Notes: generated from the letters alone by a model not told the origin. A stretch of DNA of 12,804 bases from Burkholderiaceae bacterium (GCA_017997515.1 JAGOEY010000029.1:1-12804); one strand, 5' to 3'. Counted from the stretch's first letter, positions 1 through 10,275 are shown. A program made the numbers and translations.

Positions 1-1075
1 CGGCGAACTTCAGCATCTCCACCCGCGCCTGCCAGCGCCCGCCGCTGATCCAGCCCAGGCGCATACCCGGCGCCAGGTGTTTGTGCAGCGACGCGCAGTG
101 CAGCACATGGCCGCTGTCGTCCCACGACTTGATGGCGCGCAGCGGCTCCTCGCGGAACACAGCGTCGTCCACCAGCGAGGAATAGGTGTCGTCTTCGACC
201 AGCGCCACGTCGTGCTGCTGGCACAGGCGCAACAGGGCCTGTTTGTGGGCGTTGGGCATGATGCTGCCCGTCGGGTTCTGCAGGTAAGGCACCACCGCCA
301 CGGCCTTGATGCCCGGCGTGGTGCGCAACGCCAGCTCCACTGCATCGACCGAGATGCCGGTGCGCGGGCTGGTGGGGATCTCCAGCGCCTTCAGCCCCAG
401 GCTCTCCAGCGTTTGCAACAGCCCATAAAACGTGGGCGACTCCACCGCAATCGTGTCGCCGGGGTTGGCCACGGCACGCAAGGCCAAGTTCAGCGCCTCG
501 GTACAGCCGTTGGTCACCTGGATGTCGCTGGCCGAAAGACGCATGCCTGCGCCCACCGCGCGCTGGGCCAGCACCTCGCGGAACTCCAGGCAACCCTGCG
601 GCGGCGCGGCGCGCACCAGCTGGTCGGGGTGCTGGCGCAGTCGCCGCAGCGCGGCCTGCTGCAGCGCTTCGGCCGGGTACAGCTCCGGTGCACAGCGGGC
701 GACCGACAGGTTGGTCTTGAAGCGCTGCAGTCGCCCCAGCGCGAGAAATTCCGACACCTTGGCGTGGATGCCCACGTACTGCGCCGCATCCGGGGGGCGG
801 TGCATCGGCGGGTCGTTCACCGGGGCCAACGCCACTTTCACCGGGTGGCGCACAAAGTAGCCCGAGCGCGGCCGCGCCTCCAGCCAGCCTTCACTCTCCA
901 GCTGGCGGCAGGCCTGCATCGCCGTGGTCAGACTCACCGCGTGCTGGCCCATCAGCGCCCGCAGCGACGGCAAGCGCTGCCCCGGCAACCAGCTGCCCGC
1001 TTGGATGGCCCCACGGCAGTGGTCGGCCAGCAGCTGGTATTTGGGCAAAGAGGGGGCGGGTGTGGGCAGGGTCAT
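1..1075 (-). CDS. MocR-type GntR regulator with aminotransferase-like domain (3' end cut by window edge)
   Basis: Transcriptional regulator with an N-terminal winged helix fused to a fold-type I PLP-binding domain (MocR/GabR/PdxR class). 358 codons are visible and the C-terminus lies beyond the left edge. Residues about 10-77 form the GntR helix-turn-helix, including LPSLRALMGQHAVSLTTAM and the wing motif RPRSGYFV. From about residue 115 on, the aminotransferase fold shows VTNGCTEALNLALR, the PLP-site QNPTG (about 265-269), VEDDTY (about 293-298, with the Asp expected to pair with the pyridine nitrogen) and SLHKHLAPGMRLGW, in which Lys332 is the expected Schiff-base lysine. PLP binding is therefore probably retained. 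The start ATG at 1075-1073 has GGAG five bases upstream; the two ATGs further upstream are out of frame. The gene is divergent from a small ORF at 1249, and a direct repeat lies between them. Members usually control an adjacent divergent gene; the effector cannot be read from sequence. Confidence 0.93.
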   Translation of the reverse strand, partial: MTLPTPAPSLPKYQLLADHCRGAIQAGSWLPGQRLPSLRALMGQHAVSLTTAMQACRQLESEGWLEARPRSGYFVRHPVKVALAPVNDPPMHRPPDAAQYVGIHAKVSEFLALGRLQRFKTNLSVARCAPELYPAEALQQAALRRLRQHPDQLVRAAPPQGCLEFREVLAQRAVGAGMRLSASDIQVTNGCTEALNLALRAVANPGDTIAVESPTFYGLLQTLESLGLKALEIPTSPRTGISVDAVELALRTTPGIKAVAVVPYLQNPTGSIMPNAHKQALLRLCQQHDVALVEDDTYSSLVDDAVFREEPLRAIKSWDDSGHVLHCASLHKHLAPGMRLGWISGGRWQARVEMLKFA

Positions 1076-1137
1076 GGGCACTCCATCATGCGCACGGGGC
1101 CGTGCGCCGAACAGGTACAGATCAGCGTCAAAAGAAC

Positions 1138-1176
1138 CATAACAGAGCCCGATTTTTTGAACTGCTGCATAACAGA
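1138..1176. promoter_or_regulatory. Candidate MocR operator: 9-bp direct repeat at 30-bp period
   Basis: CATAACAGA occurs at 1138-1146 and again, identical, at 1168-1176, in the 173-bp spacer between the divergent MocR gene and the small ORF at 1249. The period is 30 bp, close to three helical turns, so both copies face the same side of the DNA. Known MocR proteins such as GabR and PdxR bind direct repeats spaced by roughly three turns. I infer this is the regulator's own binding region. No convincing -35/-10 pair could be picked for either gene. Confidence 0.55.
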
Positions 1177-1248
1177 TAGCGCGTTGCTGTGGCTGTTCGC
1201 TGCGACTCGCAAATCCTACGCTGGAGGCCTGTTCAAAAGGAGTTTTCC

Positions 1249-1593
1249 ATGACCCGCACAGCCGCTCTTGCACCTCTTTTTTCACTGCAACTACAACCCG
1301 GTCGCAAGGTGTGGGAGCACCTGCCCCGCGCGGTGACCCTTACGGTGACCGAAGGCAGCATCGTGGTGTACCAGCGGCGGTGGCTTGCGGACACCTGGGT
1401 CGGCGTACCCGTGGCGGTGCAGGCAGGGGAACAGTTGCGGATGGACGCCGCCGGGTGGGTGGAGATGGAGGCGATAGGTGCGGCGCAAGCCTATGCCAGC
1501 GCAGCACCCGCGTGGTGGAACATGGTGCGTTTGTGGGGGAGTTTGCTACAGAAGCGCGATCCAGCTGTAGGCCGCCTGGCTAACCCCTTGTAG
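1249..1593 (+). CDS. Small DUF2917-like protein, divergent from MocR regulator
   Basis: A 114-residue soluble protein with no signal peptide or membrane segment. Residues about 11-80 (FSLQLQPGRKVWEHLPRA, VTLTVTEGSIVVYQ, VAVQAGEQLRMDAAGWVEMEA) have the short beta-strand pattern and the turn at QAGEQLRM typical of DUF2917/cupin-like small proteins of Burkholderiales; the biochemical role of that family is unknown. The remainder carries a Trp-rich patch (AWWNMVRLWGSLLQ, about 88-101). The ATG at 1249 is chosen because AAGGAG lies six bases upstream; an in-frame ATG at 1189 would add 20 residues that read like leader DNA and has no such site. It sits head-to-head with the MocR gene, so it is the likely target of that regulator. 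It converges on the glycogen operon, ending 83 bp before the glgA stop, and no clear terminator was seen in that gap. Family assignment is from memory and moderate. Confidence 0.8.
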   Translation: MTRTAALAPLFSLQLQPGRKVWEHLPRAVTLTVTEGSIVVYQRRWLADTWVGVPVAVQAGEQLRMDAAGWVEMEAIGAAQAYASAAPAWWNMVRLWGSLLQKRDPAVGRLANPL

Positions 1594-1676
1594 CCCCGCT
1601 CGCCGCAAAGCATAGGCACGCAGTCAGCCGCGTCATGCGTCGGCCATGCGCGCCTGCAGATGCTGCACTCAGCGCG

Positions 1677-4600
1677 CTACCGCCCCGCCAATATCCCGCG
1701 GTACACGCCTTCGTACGCGCGCGCACTGGACTCCCATCCAAAGTCGCGCGCCATCCCCTGCTCTTGCACACGCCGCCAATCTTGGGGCTGCGCAAACAGG
1801 GCCAGTGCCCGCTGCAGAGCATGCTGCAGCGCAGACACTGTCGGCTCGGGCATCACGAAGCCAGTGCCAGTAACACCTTCAGCGCCCAACTTCACATTCT
1901 CAACCGAATCCGCCAGCCCTCCCGTGGCATGCACCACGGGCAGGGTGCCGTAGGCCTGGCTGTACATCTGGTTCAGGCCGCAGGGCTCGAAGCGGGAGGG
2001 CATGAGGAAGACGTCGGCACCGGCCTCGATGCTGTGGGCCAGGGCTTCGTTGAAGTCCACAAACACGGCCACCGCATCGGGGCGGCGGGAGGCGGCGTCG
2101 CGCAGGGCGTCTTGCAGGGCGGGCTCGCCCTGGCCCAGCACGACCAGTTGGCAGCCTTGTTCCAGCAGCCAGGGCAGCAGGGCCACCACCAGGTCGATGC
2201 CTTTTTGCCAGGTGAGCCGGCCCACCAGGCCCAGCAGCAGGGCGTCGGGGCGCGGGGCCAGGCCGCTGCGCTGTTGCAGGGCCTGCTTGTTCAGCGCCTT
2301 GCCTTGCAGGGCTTGGGCACTGAACCCATGCGGGATCAGCGGGTCATGCTGGGGGTTCCACACGGTGGTGTCGATGCCGTTCAGGATGCCGTGCAGGCGG
2401 CTGGCTTTGTCGCGCAGCACGCCGTCGAGGCCGAAGCCCAGCGCACTCTGCTGGATTTCTTGCGCGTAGGTGGGGCTGACGGTGGTGATGGCGTCGGCAG
2501 TCTGCAGACCGGCCTTGAGCATGGACAGCTGGCCCCAGTATTCCGCGCCGCGCACGGTGCGCCAGGCGGGCGACACGGCGATATGGTCGGCCACGTCCAT
2601 GGGGAAGACGCCCTGGAAGGCGAGGTTGTGGATGGTCAACACACTGGCGGCGCGGGCGCTGGGCGGGTGCGCAGACTGCGCCAGGTACAGCGGGGCCAGG
2701 CCACAGGGCCAGTCGTTGCCATGCACCACGTCGGCCTGCCAGCCGGGCCACGGGCTGTCGGGTGAACCGAGCCAGGCGGCCACGTGGCTGAGGAAGGCAA
2801 AGCGGTAGGCGTTGTCGGTATGGTCGTGGCCGGACGCATCCACATACGGGCCACCGGGCCGGTCGAACAGCGCGGGGCAGTCGAGCAGCAGCAGCGCCAC
2901 ACCGTTGTGCGGCGCGGCGCACAACAGGCGTGCGGCAGGCCAGCGGCCCACGGCGGGGATGTCGATCACCCGGCGCACGGGCGGCAGCGGCGCACGGGCG
3001 GCCAGCCCCCGGTAGGCGGGCATGAGCACACGCACGTCATGGCCCAGCGCACCGAGCGCCTGCGGCAGCGCGGCGCTGACGTCGCCCAGGCCCCCGGTCT
3101 TGACCCAAGGCGCACATTCGGGTGTGGCGAAAAGGATCTTCAATCGCGCACCCGATGGCGCATTGCGCCCGGCCTGCACGGCGGCGGCGAGTGACAACAT
3201 GTGTGGGTCGGCGGCCAGGTCGTGCACCGGCACGGCGATCTTGCGCCGCCAGTTGGGGAACATGTCTTCGGTGGTGCCGGGCACGTTGACCTGCAGGCGC
3301 TGCAGGGTCACGTCTTCAAGCTGCACCCCCACCAGCCAGCACGGCGTGCGGGCGATAAAGCGGTACACGGCGTTGACCCACTCGGGGGTGGTGTCGGCGG
3401 GTTCATCACCGCTCTCAGCCAGGCCTTCCCAGGCCAGCGCCTCTTGCAGCAGCGTGCGGTCTTGGGCGCGCTGCTGCACTTGCTGAGTGTGGCTGGCTGC
3501 ATCGGGGAAGAGTTGCAGATCGGCCTGCACGGCCAGGTCTTCACCGCGCCAGAAGCCGCGCAGGGTGGGCAGGTCGTGGGTGCTGACCACCGCCAGCGCC
3601 TGGGGCTGCCAGTCGGCCGGGGGGCGGAAGCTGCCGTCGGCCGCACGCTCGAAAAACAGCGGGCGGTAGGACAGCAGCGCGCGGGCCTGCATGGCCTCGC
3701 GCATGGCGGGGGCGACGTTGCCGAGGTCTTCACCCACCACCAGGCACTGGTGGCGCGTGCTCTCCAGCGCGAGGATGCCGAGTAATGCGTCGAGCGGGTA
3801 ACTGGCATAGGTGCCTGCACCTTGCTGCGGCAGCCAGAACAGCCGCATCAGGCCCATCACATGGTCGAGCCGCAAGGCCCCGGCATGGCGCATGTTGGCG
3901 CGCAGGGTGTCGATGAAGGGCTGGTAACGCCCAGCCACCAGCCGCGCCGGGTTGAGTGGCGGCAGACCCCAGTTCTGGCCCATGGCACTGAGCGGGTCGG
4001 GCGGCGCACCAACGTACATGCCCAGCGCGTACATCTGCGGCTGCGCCCAGGTGTCGGAGCCGCCTTCGTTCACGCCCACGGCCAGGTCGCGGTACAGGCC
4101 CAGGCCCATGCCCAAAGCGCGTGCATGGGCCTGCGCGGCGGCGAGTTGCTGGTCGGCCAGCCACTGCAGCCAGAGGAAGTAGTCCACCCGCTCGGCATGC
4201 TGCTTGGCGAACTGCACCACCGCTGCGCCATGGATGTCGCGGTAGGCAGCAGGCCATGCGGGCCAGCCCCACACCGTGGGGTCGGCGGCAAAAAAATGGG
4301 CTTGTAAGGCTTCAAACAAGGCGTGTTGCCGCAGGGCTGCGCCTTGGGTTTGTACGAAGGTTTGAAAGACCTGCGCAGCGTCGGTATCCTGGGCCAGGTG
4401 GGTGCTGCGAAAGTGTTGCCACAACACCTCCAGCACCTCGGTCTTGACGGCAGCGACGCCTGCGTAGTCCACCATGTCGGTGGCGCGTAATGCAGCAAGA
4501 CGCTGCTGGAACGCCGCGCTGTCTACATGCAGGCGCAGCGCAGAGTGGTCGCTGCTGTCCACCAAACTTTGCACGTCGATGTACAAGGCGTTGAGTGCAT

Positions 4601-5295
4601 CGCGGCTGGACGGGCTGTAAGGGCTCGCCACTTCGGGCTGCTGCGCAAACAGGGCGTGTAACGGGTTCAGCCCCACAAACGACGCGCCCAGCCCCGCCAT
4701 GGTGCCGACCAGCTCACGCAGATCCCCCAGGTCGCCCATGCCCCAGTTGCGGGCCGAACGCACGGCATACAGCTGCACACACGGCCCCCACCAGCGGTGG
4801 CCATTTTTGAGCGGCGCGGGCACCCAGCACTGGGCGGGGGTGACGATGACGGTGCAATCGTCTGCGCAAACCTGGGTGCCCAGCGTCAGCCGCAGGCGGT
4901 AGTAGCCTGGGGGCAAATCGGTCGGCAGGGTGATGTGGGCGGCCTCGCCTTCTGGCACACAGATACCTTGCTGTGAGGCACCGCTTTCGTCCTGCAGCGC
5001 CCACTGGGCGGGCGCTTGTGCCAAAACAGTAACACGGCCAATCTGCCCCTGGTTCAGCACCAGAACGGGCGGCAGGACGGCGCTTGCGGTGTGTACGGCG
5101 TCGGTCTGCAGCGACTGCAACACGTCGGCATCACTCTGCGCCGCAATACCTATGGCCTGCAGCGCTGCGCGCAGGGTGGCGTCGGGCACGGTCACATCTG
5201 CGCCCCAGAAGCCTGCGTACTGGCTGGCGATGCCGGCACGGTGGGCGAGTGTGTGAAGTGCGTGGTCTGCGTGCAGGGCCTGCGACGGCGTGGGG

Positions 5296-5318
<23 letters not shown>
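1677..5318 (-). CDS. malQ-glgA: Fused 4-alpha-glucanotransferase (MalQ, GH77) - glycogen synthase (GlgA, GT5)
   Basis: One uninterrupted frame of 1213 residues carries two complete enzymes. Residues about 1-705 are an E. coli-type amylomaltase that transfers alpha-1,4-glucan segments between malto-oligosaccharides: SPYSPSSRDALN (about 232-243), ALRLDH with nucleophile Asp485 and Arg483, VVGEDLG with acid/base Glu530, and STHDLPTLRGFW with Asp582. A short linker (about 706-725) leads to glycogen synthase (726-1213), which adds glucose from ADP-glucose: KTGGLGD from Lys740, VHGNDWPCGL (865-873), GRLTWQKG with Arg1034 and Lys1039, and PSRFEPCGLNQ with Glu1111. All main catalytic residues are present in both halves. 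GlgA here has Asn868 where E. coli has His in the HDWH motif. The frame overlaps the glgX stop, by 23 nt from the ATG at 5318 or 8 nt from the alternative ATG at 5303. Neither ATG has a good Shine-Dalgarno, so translational coupling is likely. Last gene of the operon. Confidence 0.95.
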
Positions 5319-7488
<2,170 letters not shown>

Positions 7489-7495
7489 GATTTGT

Positions 7496-9421
7496 TTAAT
7501 GTGCAAAGGCCCGGTCTGCAAACAGCACGGCGGCCAGGGGCGGGACGTTGATACACATGCTAAAAGCGTGCCCGCCACAGGGCACCGGCTCGGCATCACA
7601 GCCCCCCAGGTTGCCCACACCGCTGCCGCCGTACTGGGTAGCATCGCCGTTCAGCAGCTCGTACCAGCGGCCGCCGTGGGGCACACCGATACGCCAGGAC
7701 GTGTGGGGGGCGGGTGTGAAGTTGCACACGGTGAGCACCGTGGCGTCTTCGGCCAATACAGCACCCGGTACCGCGCCCGACGCCTCGTCGGCCTGCACCG
7801 CGCCGGTGCGCCGAAAAAAACACACGATGGTGGGGTCGTCGTTTTCGGCACCGGCCCAGGCAAATCCGTCGCTGTCAAAGTCGCGCCGGTGCAGGGCCGG
7901 GACGTTGCGGTACACGGCATTGAGGTCTGCAACCCAGCGGGCGATACCGGCGTGTAGTGGCTGGTCCCACAGGTGCCAGTCGAGCGCACTGTCGTGGTTC
8001 CACTCGCGCACCTGCGCAAATTCGCCGCCCATAAATAGCAGCTTCTTGCCGGGGTGCGCCCACATCAGTCCGTACACCACCCGCAGGCCTGCAAAACGCT
8101 GCCATTCGTCACCCGGCTGCTTTTGCAAGAGGCTGTATTTGCCGTGCACAACCTCGTCGTGCGACAGCGGCAGCACGAAGTTTTCGTTGAACGCGTACCA
8201 GATGGAAAACCGGATGTCGTCACCATGGTGCTCGCGGAAGAAGTGGGGCCGCGCGGTGTAGCGCAGCAGGTCGTTCATCCAGCCCATGTTCCACTTCATG
8301 CCAAAGCCCAGACCGCCCACATCAACCGGGCGGGACACACCGGCCCAGCTGGACGACTCCTCGGCCACCATGTGTACACCGGGGAACGCCGCACCCACTG
8401 CGGTGTTGAGCGCACGCATGAAGGTGGTGGCATCAAAGTTCTCGTTGCCACCGTCGGGGTTGGGCACCCACTGGCCGGGTTCCCGCGCAAAGTCGAGGTA
8501 GAGCATGGAGGCCACGGCGTCCACCCGCAGGCCATCGAAGTGGTACTTCTCCAGCCAGAAGATCGCGTTGCTGATGAGGAAGTCGCGCACCTCGTAGCGG
8601 CCGTAGTTAAACACCAGGCTCTTCCACTGCGGCTGGAAGCCACGCCGCGTGTCGGGGTGTTCGTACAGCGCTGTGCCGTCAAAGGTGGCCAGACCGTGGG
8701 CGTCGGACGGAAAGTGGGAAGGCACCCAGTCCAGCAACACCCCAATGCCATGCTGGTGCAAGGTGTCCACCAGGTCCATCAGGTCTTGCGGCGAACCGTA
8801 ACGCGACGTGGGCGCGAAGTAACCGGTGATCTGGTAGCCCCAGGAGCCATAAAACGGGTGTTCTGCCACCGGCATCAACTCGACATGGGTGAAGTTCAGC
8901 GCCTGGCAATGCGCAGCCAGGCGCTGGGCCAGTTCGCGGTAGTTCAGGAACGCGCCGTCGTCCGCGCGTTGCCACGAGCCCAGGTGCACTTCGTAGATGG
9001 AGATGGGCTGCGCACCCGACTGGCAGGCCGCACGTTTTTCCATCCACTCGGCGTCGTGCCAGGTGTGGTCGAGCGACCAGACGCGGGACGCGGTGCGGGG
9101 CGGGCTTTCGCTGCACAAGGCGAAGGGGTCGGCCTTGTCAAGGAACTGGCCGTCAGCCGTTTCGATGCGGTATTTGTAGCAGTCACCGGCCTGGGCACCG
9201 GCCACAAACCCGGTCCAGCGGCCCGATCCGTCATGGGCGGGCGACAGGGGTGCGGGCTGCCAGCCGTTGAAGTCCCCCACCACCGCCACCGTGCGTGCGT
9301 GGGGTGCCCAAACCCCGAAATACACACCCCGCTGCCCCGACTGCTGCGCGAGATGGGCGCCAAGTTCGTCAAATTGCCGGTGGTGCGCGGGAAGCGGGCT
9401 GGTCATTGATGGTGGGTCCAT
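7496..9421 (-). CDS. glgB: 1,4-alpha-glucan branching enzyme GlgB (GH13)
   Basis: Cytoplasmic branching enzyme that cuts alpha-1,4-glucan and reattaches the piece through an alpha-1,6 bond. It has 641 residues. A CBM48 domain (YFGVWAPHARTVAVVGDFNGW, about 34-54) is followed by the GH13 barrel: VLLDWVPSHFPSD (about 228-240), FDGLRVDAVASMLYLD with nucleophile Asp301, VHMVAEESSSW with acid/base Glu354, and LPLSHDEVVHGK with Asp422. EFAQVREWNHD (467-477) is typical of GlgB, and a C-terminal beta domain follows. The protein is about 90 residues shorter than E. coli GlgB because it lacks the extra N-terminal N1 module; such short forms are common and usually active. The start is uncertain between the ATG at 9421 (a G-rich run lies nine bases upstream) and the ATG at 9406; neither has a textbook Shine-Dalgarno. 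It is the first gene of the operon, with glgX starting 7 nt after its stop. Confidence 0.95.
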   Translation of the reverse strand: MDPPSMTSPLPAHHRQFDELGAHLAQQSGQRGVYFGVWAPHARTVAVVGDFNGWQPAPLSPAHDGSGRWTGFVAGAQAGDCYKYRIETADGQFLDKADPFALCSESPPRTASRVWSLDHTWHDAEWMEKRAACQSGAQPISIYEVHLGSWQRADDGAFLNYRELAQRLAAHCQALNFTHVELMPVAEHPFYGSWGYQITGYFAPTSRYGSPQDLMDLVDTLHQHGIGVLLDWVPSHFPSDAHGLATFDGTALYEHPDTRRGFQPQWKSLVFNYGRYEVRDFLISNAIFWLEKYHFDGLRVDAVASMLYLDFAREPGQWVPNPDGGNENFDATTFMRALNTAVGAAFPGVHMVAEESSSWAGVSRPVDVGGLGFGMKWNMGWMNDLLRYTARPHFFREHHGDDIRFSIWYAFNENFVLPLSHDEVVHGKYSLLQKQPGDEWQRFAGLRVVYGLMWAHPGKKLLFMGGEFAQVREWNHDSALDWHLWDQPLHAGIARWVADLNAVYRNVPALHRRDFDSDGFAWAGAENDDPTIVCFFRRTGAVQADEASGAVPGAVLAEDATVLTVCNFTPAPHTSWRIGVPHGGRWYELLNGDATQYGGSGVGNLGGCDAEPVPCGGHAFSMCINVPPLAAVLFADRAFAH

Positions 9422-9462
9422 GGAACTGCGCCCCCGGAGGCGGTAGGCGCAGGTAGGAAGCC

Positions 9463-9485
9463 ATCATAGGCGGGCAGCACCCGCC
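9463..9485 (-). promoter_or_regulatory. GC hairpin and -10-like element upstream of glgB
   Basis: In the 83-bp gap between the small exported-protein gene and glgB, GGCGGG (9469-9474) pairs perfectly with CCCGCC (9480-9485) around a 5-nt loop. Read on the minus strand the hairpin is followed directly by TATGAT (9468-9463), a 5-of-6 match to the -10 consensus, about 40 nt before the glgB ATG. There is no T-run, so it is not a classic intrinsic terminator, and no -35 match was found at 16-18 bp. It may end the upstream transcript, mark the glgB promoter, or neither. Confidence 0.3.
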
Positions 9486-9504
9486 ACGCGGGGCTAGTCG
9501 GCCT

Positions 9505-9828
9505 TCAATCGGCCAAATGGCTCAGGCTTTTGACGGCACCGATGTAGGGCAGCTTGAACAGGCCGTGTTCTGCCACGGCAGCGGCCAGTGCGGCCTCACA
9601 TGCAGCGCGCGAAGGGCCCGCCTTGGCGCATAGGTGTTCGTCGGACTCGAAGAAATTGAAGGTGTCAAAACCCGGGCCCTGGCTGCTGGCCTGGGACGGG
9701 GCCTGCGAGCGCAGAACCAGCGTGGTCGAGCCACCGCCCGAATGGCCAACGGTCACCAGCGACACCTGCATAACAGCCAGCGACACGGCGGCGACAACGG
9801 CAACAACCGTCAGAGTGGTTTTTTTCAT
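9505..9828 (-). CDS. Short exported or membrane-anchored protein of unknown function
   Basis: A 107-residue protein I do not recognise. It starts MKKTT and continues into a hydrophobic segment (about 6-27, LTVVAVVAAVSLAVMQVSLVTV), which looks like a signal peptide or an N-terminal anchor; there is no lipobox and no clear Ala-X-Ala cleavage site. Residues 29-55 are low-complexity, rich in Gly, Ser, Gln and Pro. The C-terminal part has FNFFESDEHLCAKAGPSRA, with two cysteines (Cys67 and Cys77) ten residues apart that could form a disulphide outside the cytoplasm, followed by an Ala-rich helix (about 76-88). The start at 9828 follows a weak purine stretch (CGAGA). It lies upstream of glgB in the same orientation, but the gap includes a hairpin, so membership of the glycogen operon is uncertain. 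Third-position G/C bias supports coding. Confidence 0.7.
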   Translation of the reverse strand: MKKTTLTVVAVVAAVSLAVMQVSLVTVGHSGGGSTTLVLRSQAPSQASSQGPGFDTFNFFESDEHLCAKAGPSRAACEAALAAAVAEHGLFKLPYIGAVKSLSHLAD

Positions 9829-9898
9829 GGAAATCTCGGAAAAAGCGTGCTGGCAAATGTAATGGAATCAAAACCATGTACCCGGCACGGCAAGTAGC

Positions 9899-10072
9899 AT
9901 GGCCCATTTTTCTCTTAAAAAATATAGCAAACCCCGCAGCACTGGCGTACGCAAAGCTCGCTTTTCCCTTGAATTCTGCTGCTCGTATGTGGTGGATGCG
10001 CTGTGCAACCAGGCCAGCCCGCGCACCCCGTCCATCAACCGCCTGCAACGGATCACGTACGGCATCGGTTGA
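9899..10072 (+). CDS. Candidate 57-residue basic small protein
   Basis: ATG GCC CAT TTT TCT opens a 57-codon frame that ends in TGA at 10070-10072, below the size many gene callers keep. The product starts MAHFSLKKYSKPRS, has a basic N-terminal half (KKYSKPRSTGVRKARF), then SLEFCCSYVVDALCNQ with three cysteines, and ends SPRTPSINRLQRITYGIG. From about codon 26 on, third positions are nearly all G or C (GTG GTG GAT GCG CTG TGC AAC CAG GCC AGC), matching the bias of the genuine genes here, while the other frames of the same DNA give less protein-like products. No good Shine-Dalgarno is seen, and the first codons are AT-richer. It could also be the remnant of a longer gene. No family recognised. 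Confidence 0.42.
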   Translation: MAHFSLKKYSKPRSTGVRKARFSLEFCCSYVVDALCNQASPRTPSINRLQRITYGIG

Positions 10073-10133
10073 TCGGCCGCCGCATGAAAAAAGTGCCAGA
10101 GCTGCCGCGCTGGTCAATGTGAGGGAGGGGGAG

Positions 10134-10158
10134 GACGCTCCAGAGAACCCGGAGCGTC
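10134..10158 (-). terminator. Perfect 8-bp hairpin just 3' of tRNA-Arg
   Basis: GACGCTCC (10134-10141) is the exact reverse complement of GGAGCGTC (10151-10158), with a 9-nt loop. It begins 11 nt beyond the encoded CCA end of the minus-strand tRNA, where a tRNA transcript would end or be trimmed. The minus strand continues with a C-rich run, not with T residues, so it is not a textbook intrinsic terminator; the plus strand continues with AAATCAAAT. The role as terminator or processing hairpin is inferred. Confidence 0.4.
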
Positions 10159-10169
10159 AAATCAAATAA

Positions 10170-10245
10170 TGGTGCGGCTGGCGGGGATCGAACCCACGAC
10201 CCTTGGCTTCGGAGGCCAATACTCTATCCACTGAGCTACAGCCGC
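10170..10245 (-). tRNA. tRNA-Arg (anticodon CCG)
   Basis: A 76-nt cloverleaf on the minus strand that decodes CGG. The acceptor stem pairs GCGGCTG (5' end at 10245) with CAGCCGC; the discriminator is A and the CCA end is encoded (10172-10170). The D arm has GCTCAGTGGATAGAGT; the anticodon stem TTGGC/GCCAA encloses loop CTCCGAA, giving anticodon CCG (10212-10210). The T arm shows GTGGGTTCGATCCCCGC. All stems pair as expected. It starts 30 nt after the stop codon of the TetR-family repressor gene in the same direction, so it may be served by a promoter within the end of that gene or by read-through. Confidence 0.97.
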
Positions 10246-10275
10246 ATGGTCTGCAAGACAGCCTGTGATTATCGC

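Noticed and set aside
77..1252. Long plus-strand frame opposite the MocR gene
   Set aside because: It is antisense to a protein with clear GntR and aminotransferase motifs; its product is Arg/His/Gln-rich and family-free, typical of the shadow frame in GC-rich DNA.
1594..1676. GCGCGC repeats in the convergent gap as a bidirectional terminator
   Set aside because: The possible stem is short, has a loop of about 18 nt and no T-run on either strand.
1635..2765. 376-codon plus-strand frame opposite the GlgA half
   Set aside because: Antisense shadow of the glycogen synthase domain; low-complexity Gly/Gln/His content.
7489..7644. 52-codon 5' extension of glgX
   Set aside because: The added residues lie within the end of glgB, have no resemblance to GlgX, and the ATG at 7488 sits 7 nt after the glgB stop as expected for an operon.
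8054..9409. 451-codon plus-strand frame opposite glgB
   Set aside because: Mirror frame of GlgB created by third-position G/C bias; no domain or ribosome site.
9868..10169. Minus-strand 65-codon and plus-strand 97-codon frames over the tRNA-adjacent gap
   Set aside because: Both overlap the 57-codon frame but lack its third-position bias; the 97-codon frame reads through the hairpin up to the tRNA, which is implausible.
10150..10250. tRNA-Arg as an attachment site for an integrated element
   Set aside because: No integrase, no direct repeat of the tRNA 3' end and no phage or plasmid genes were seen within the window.
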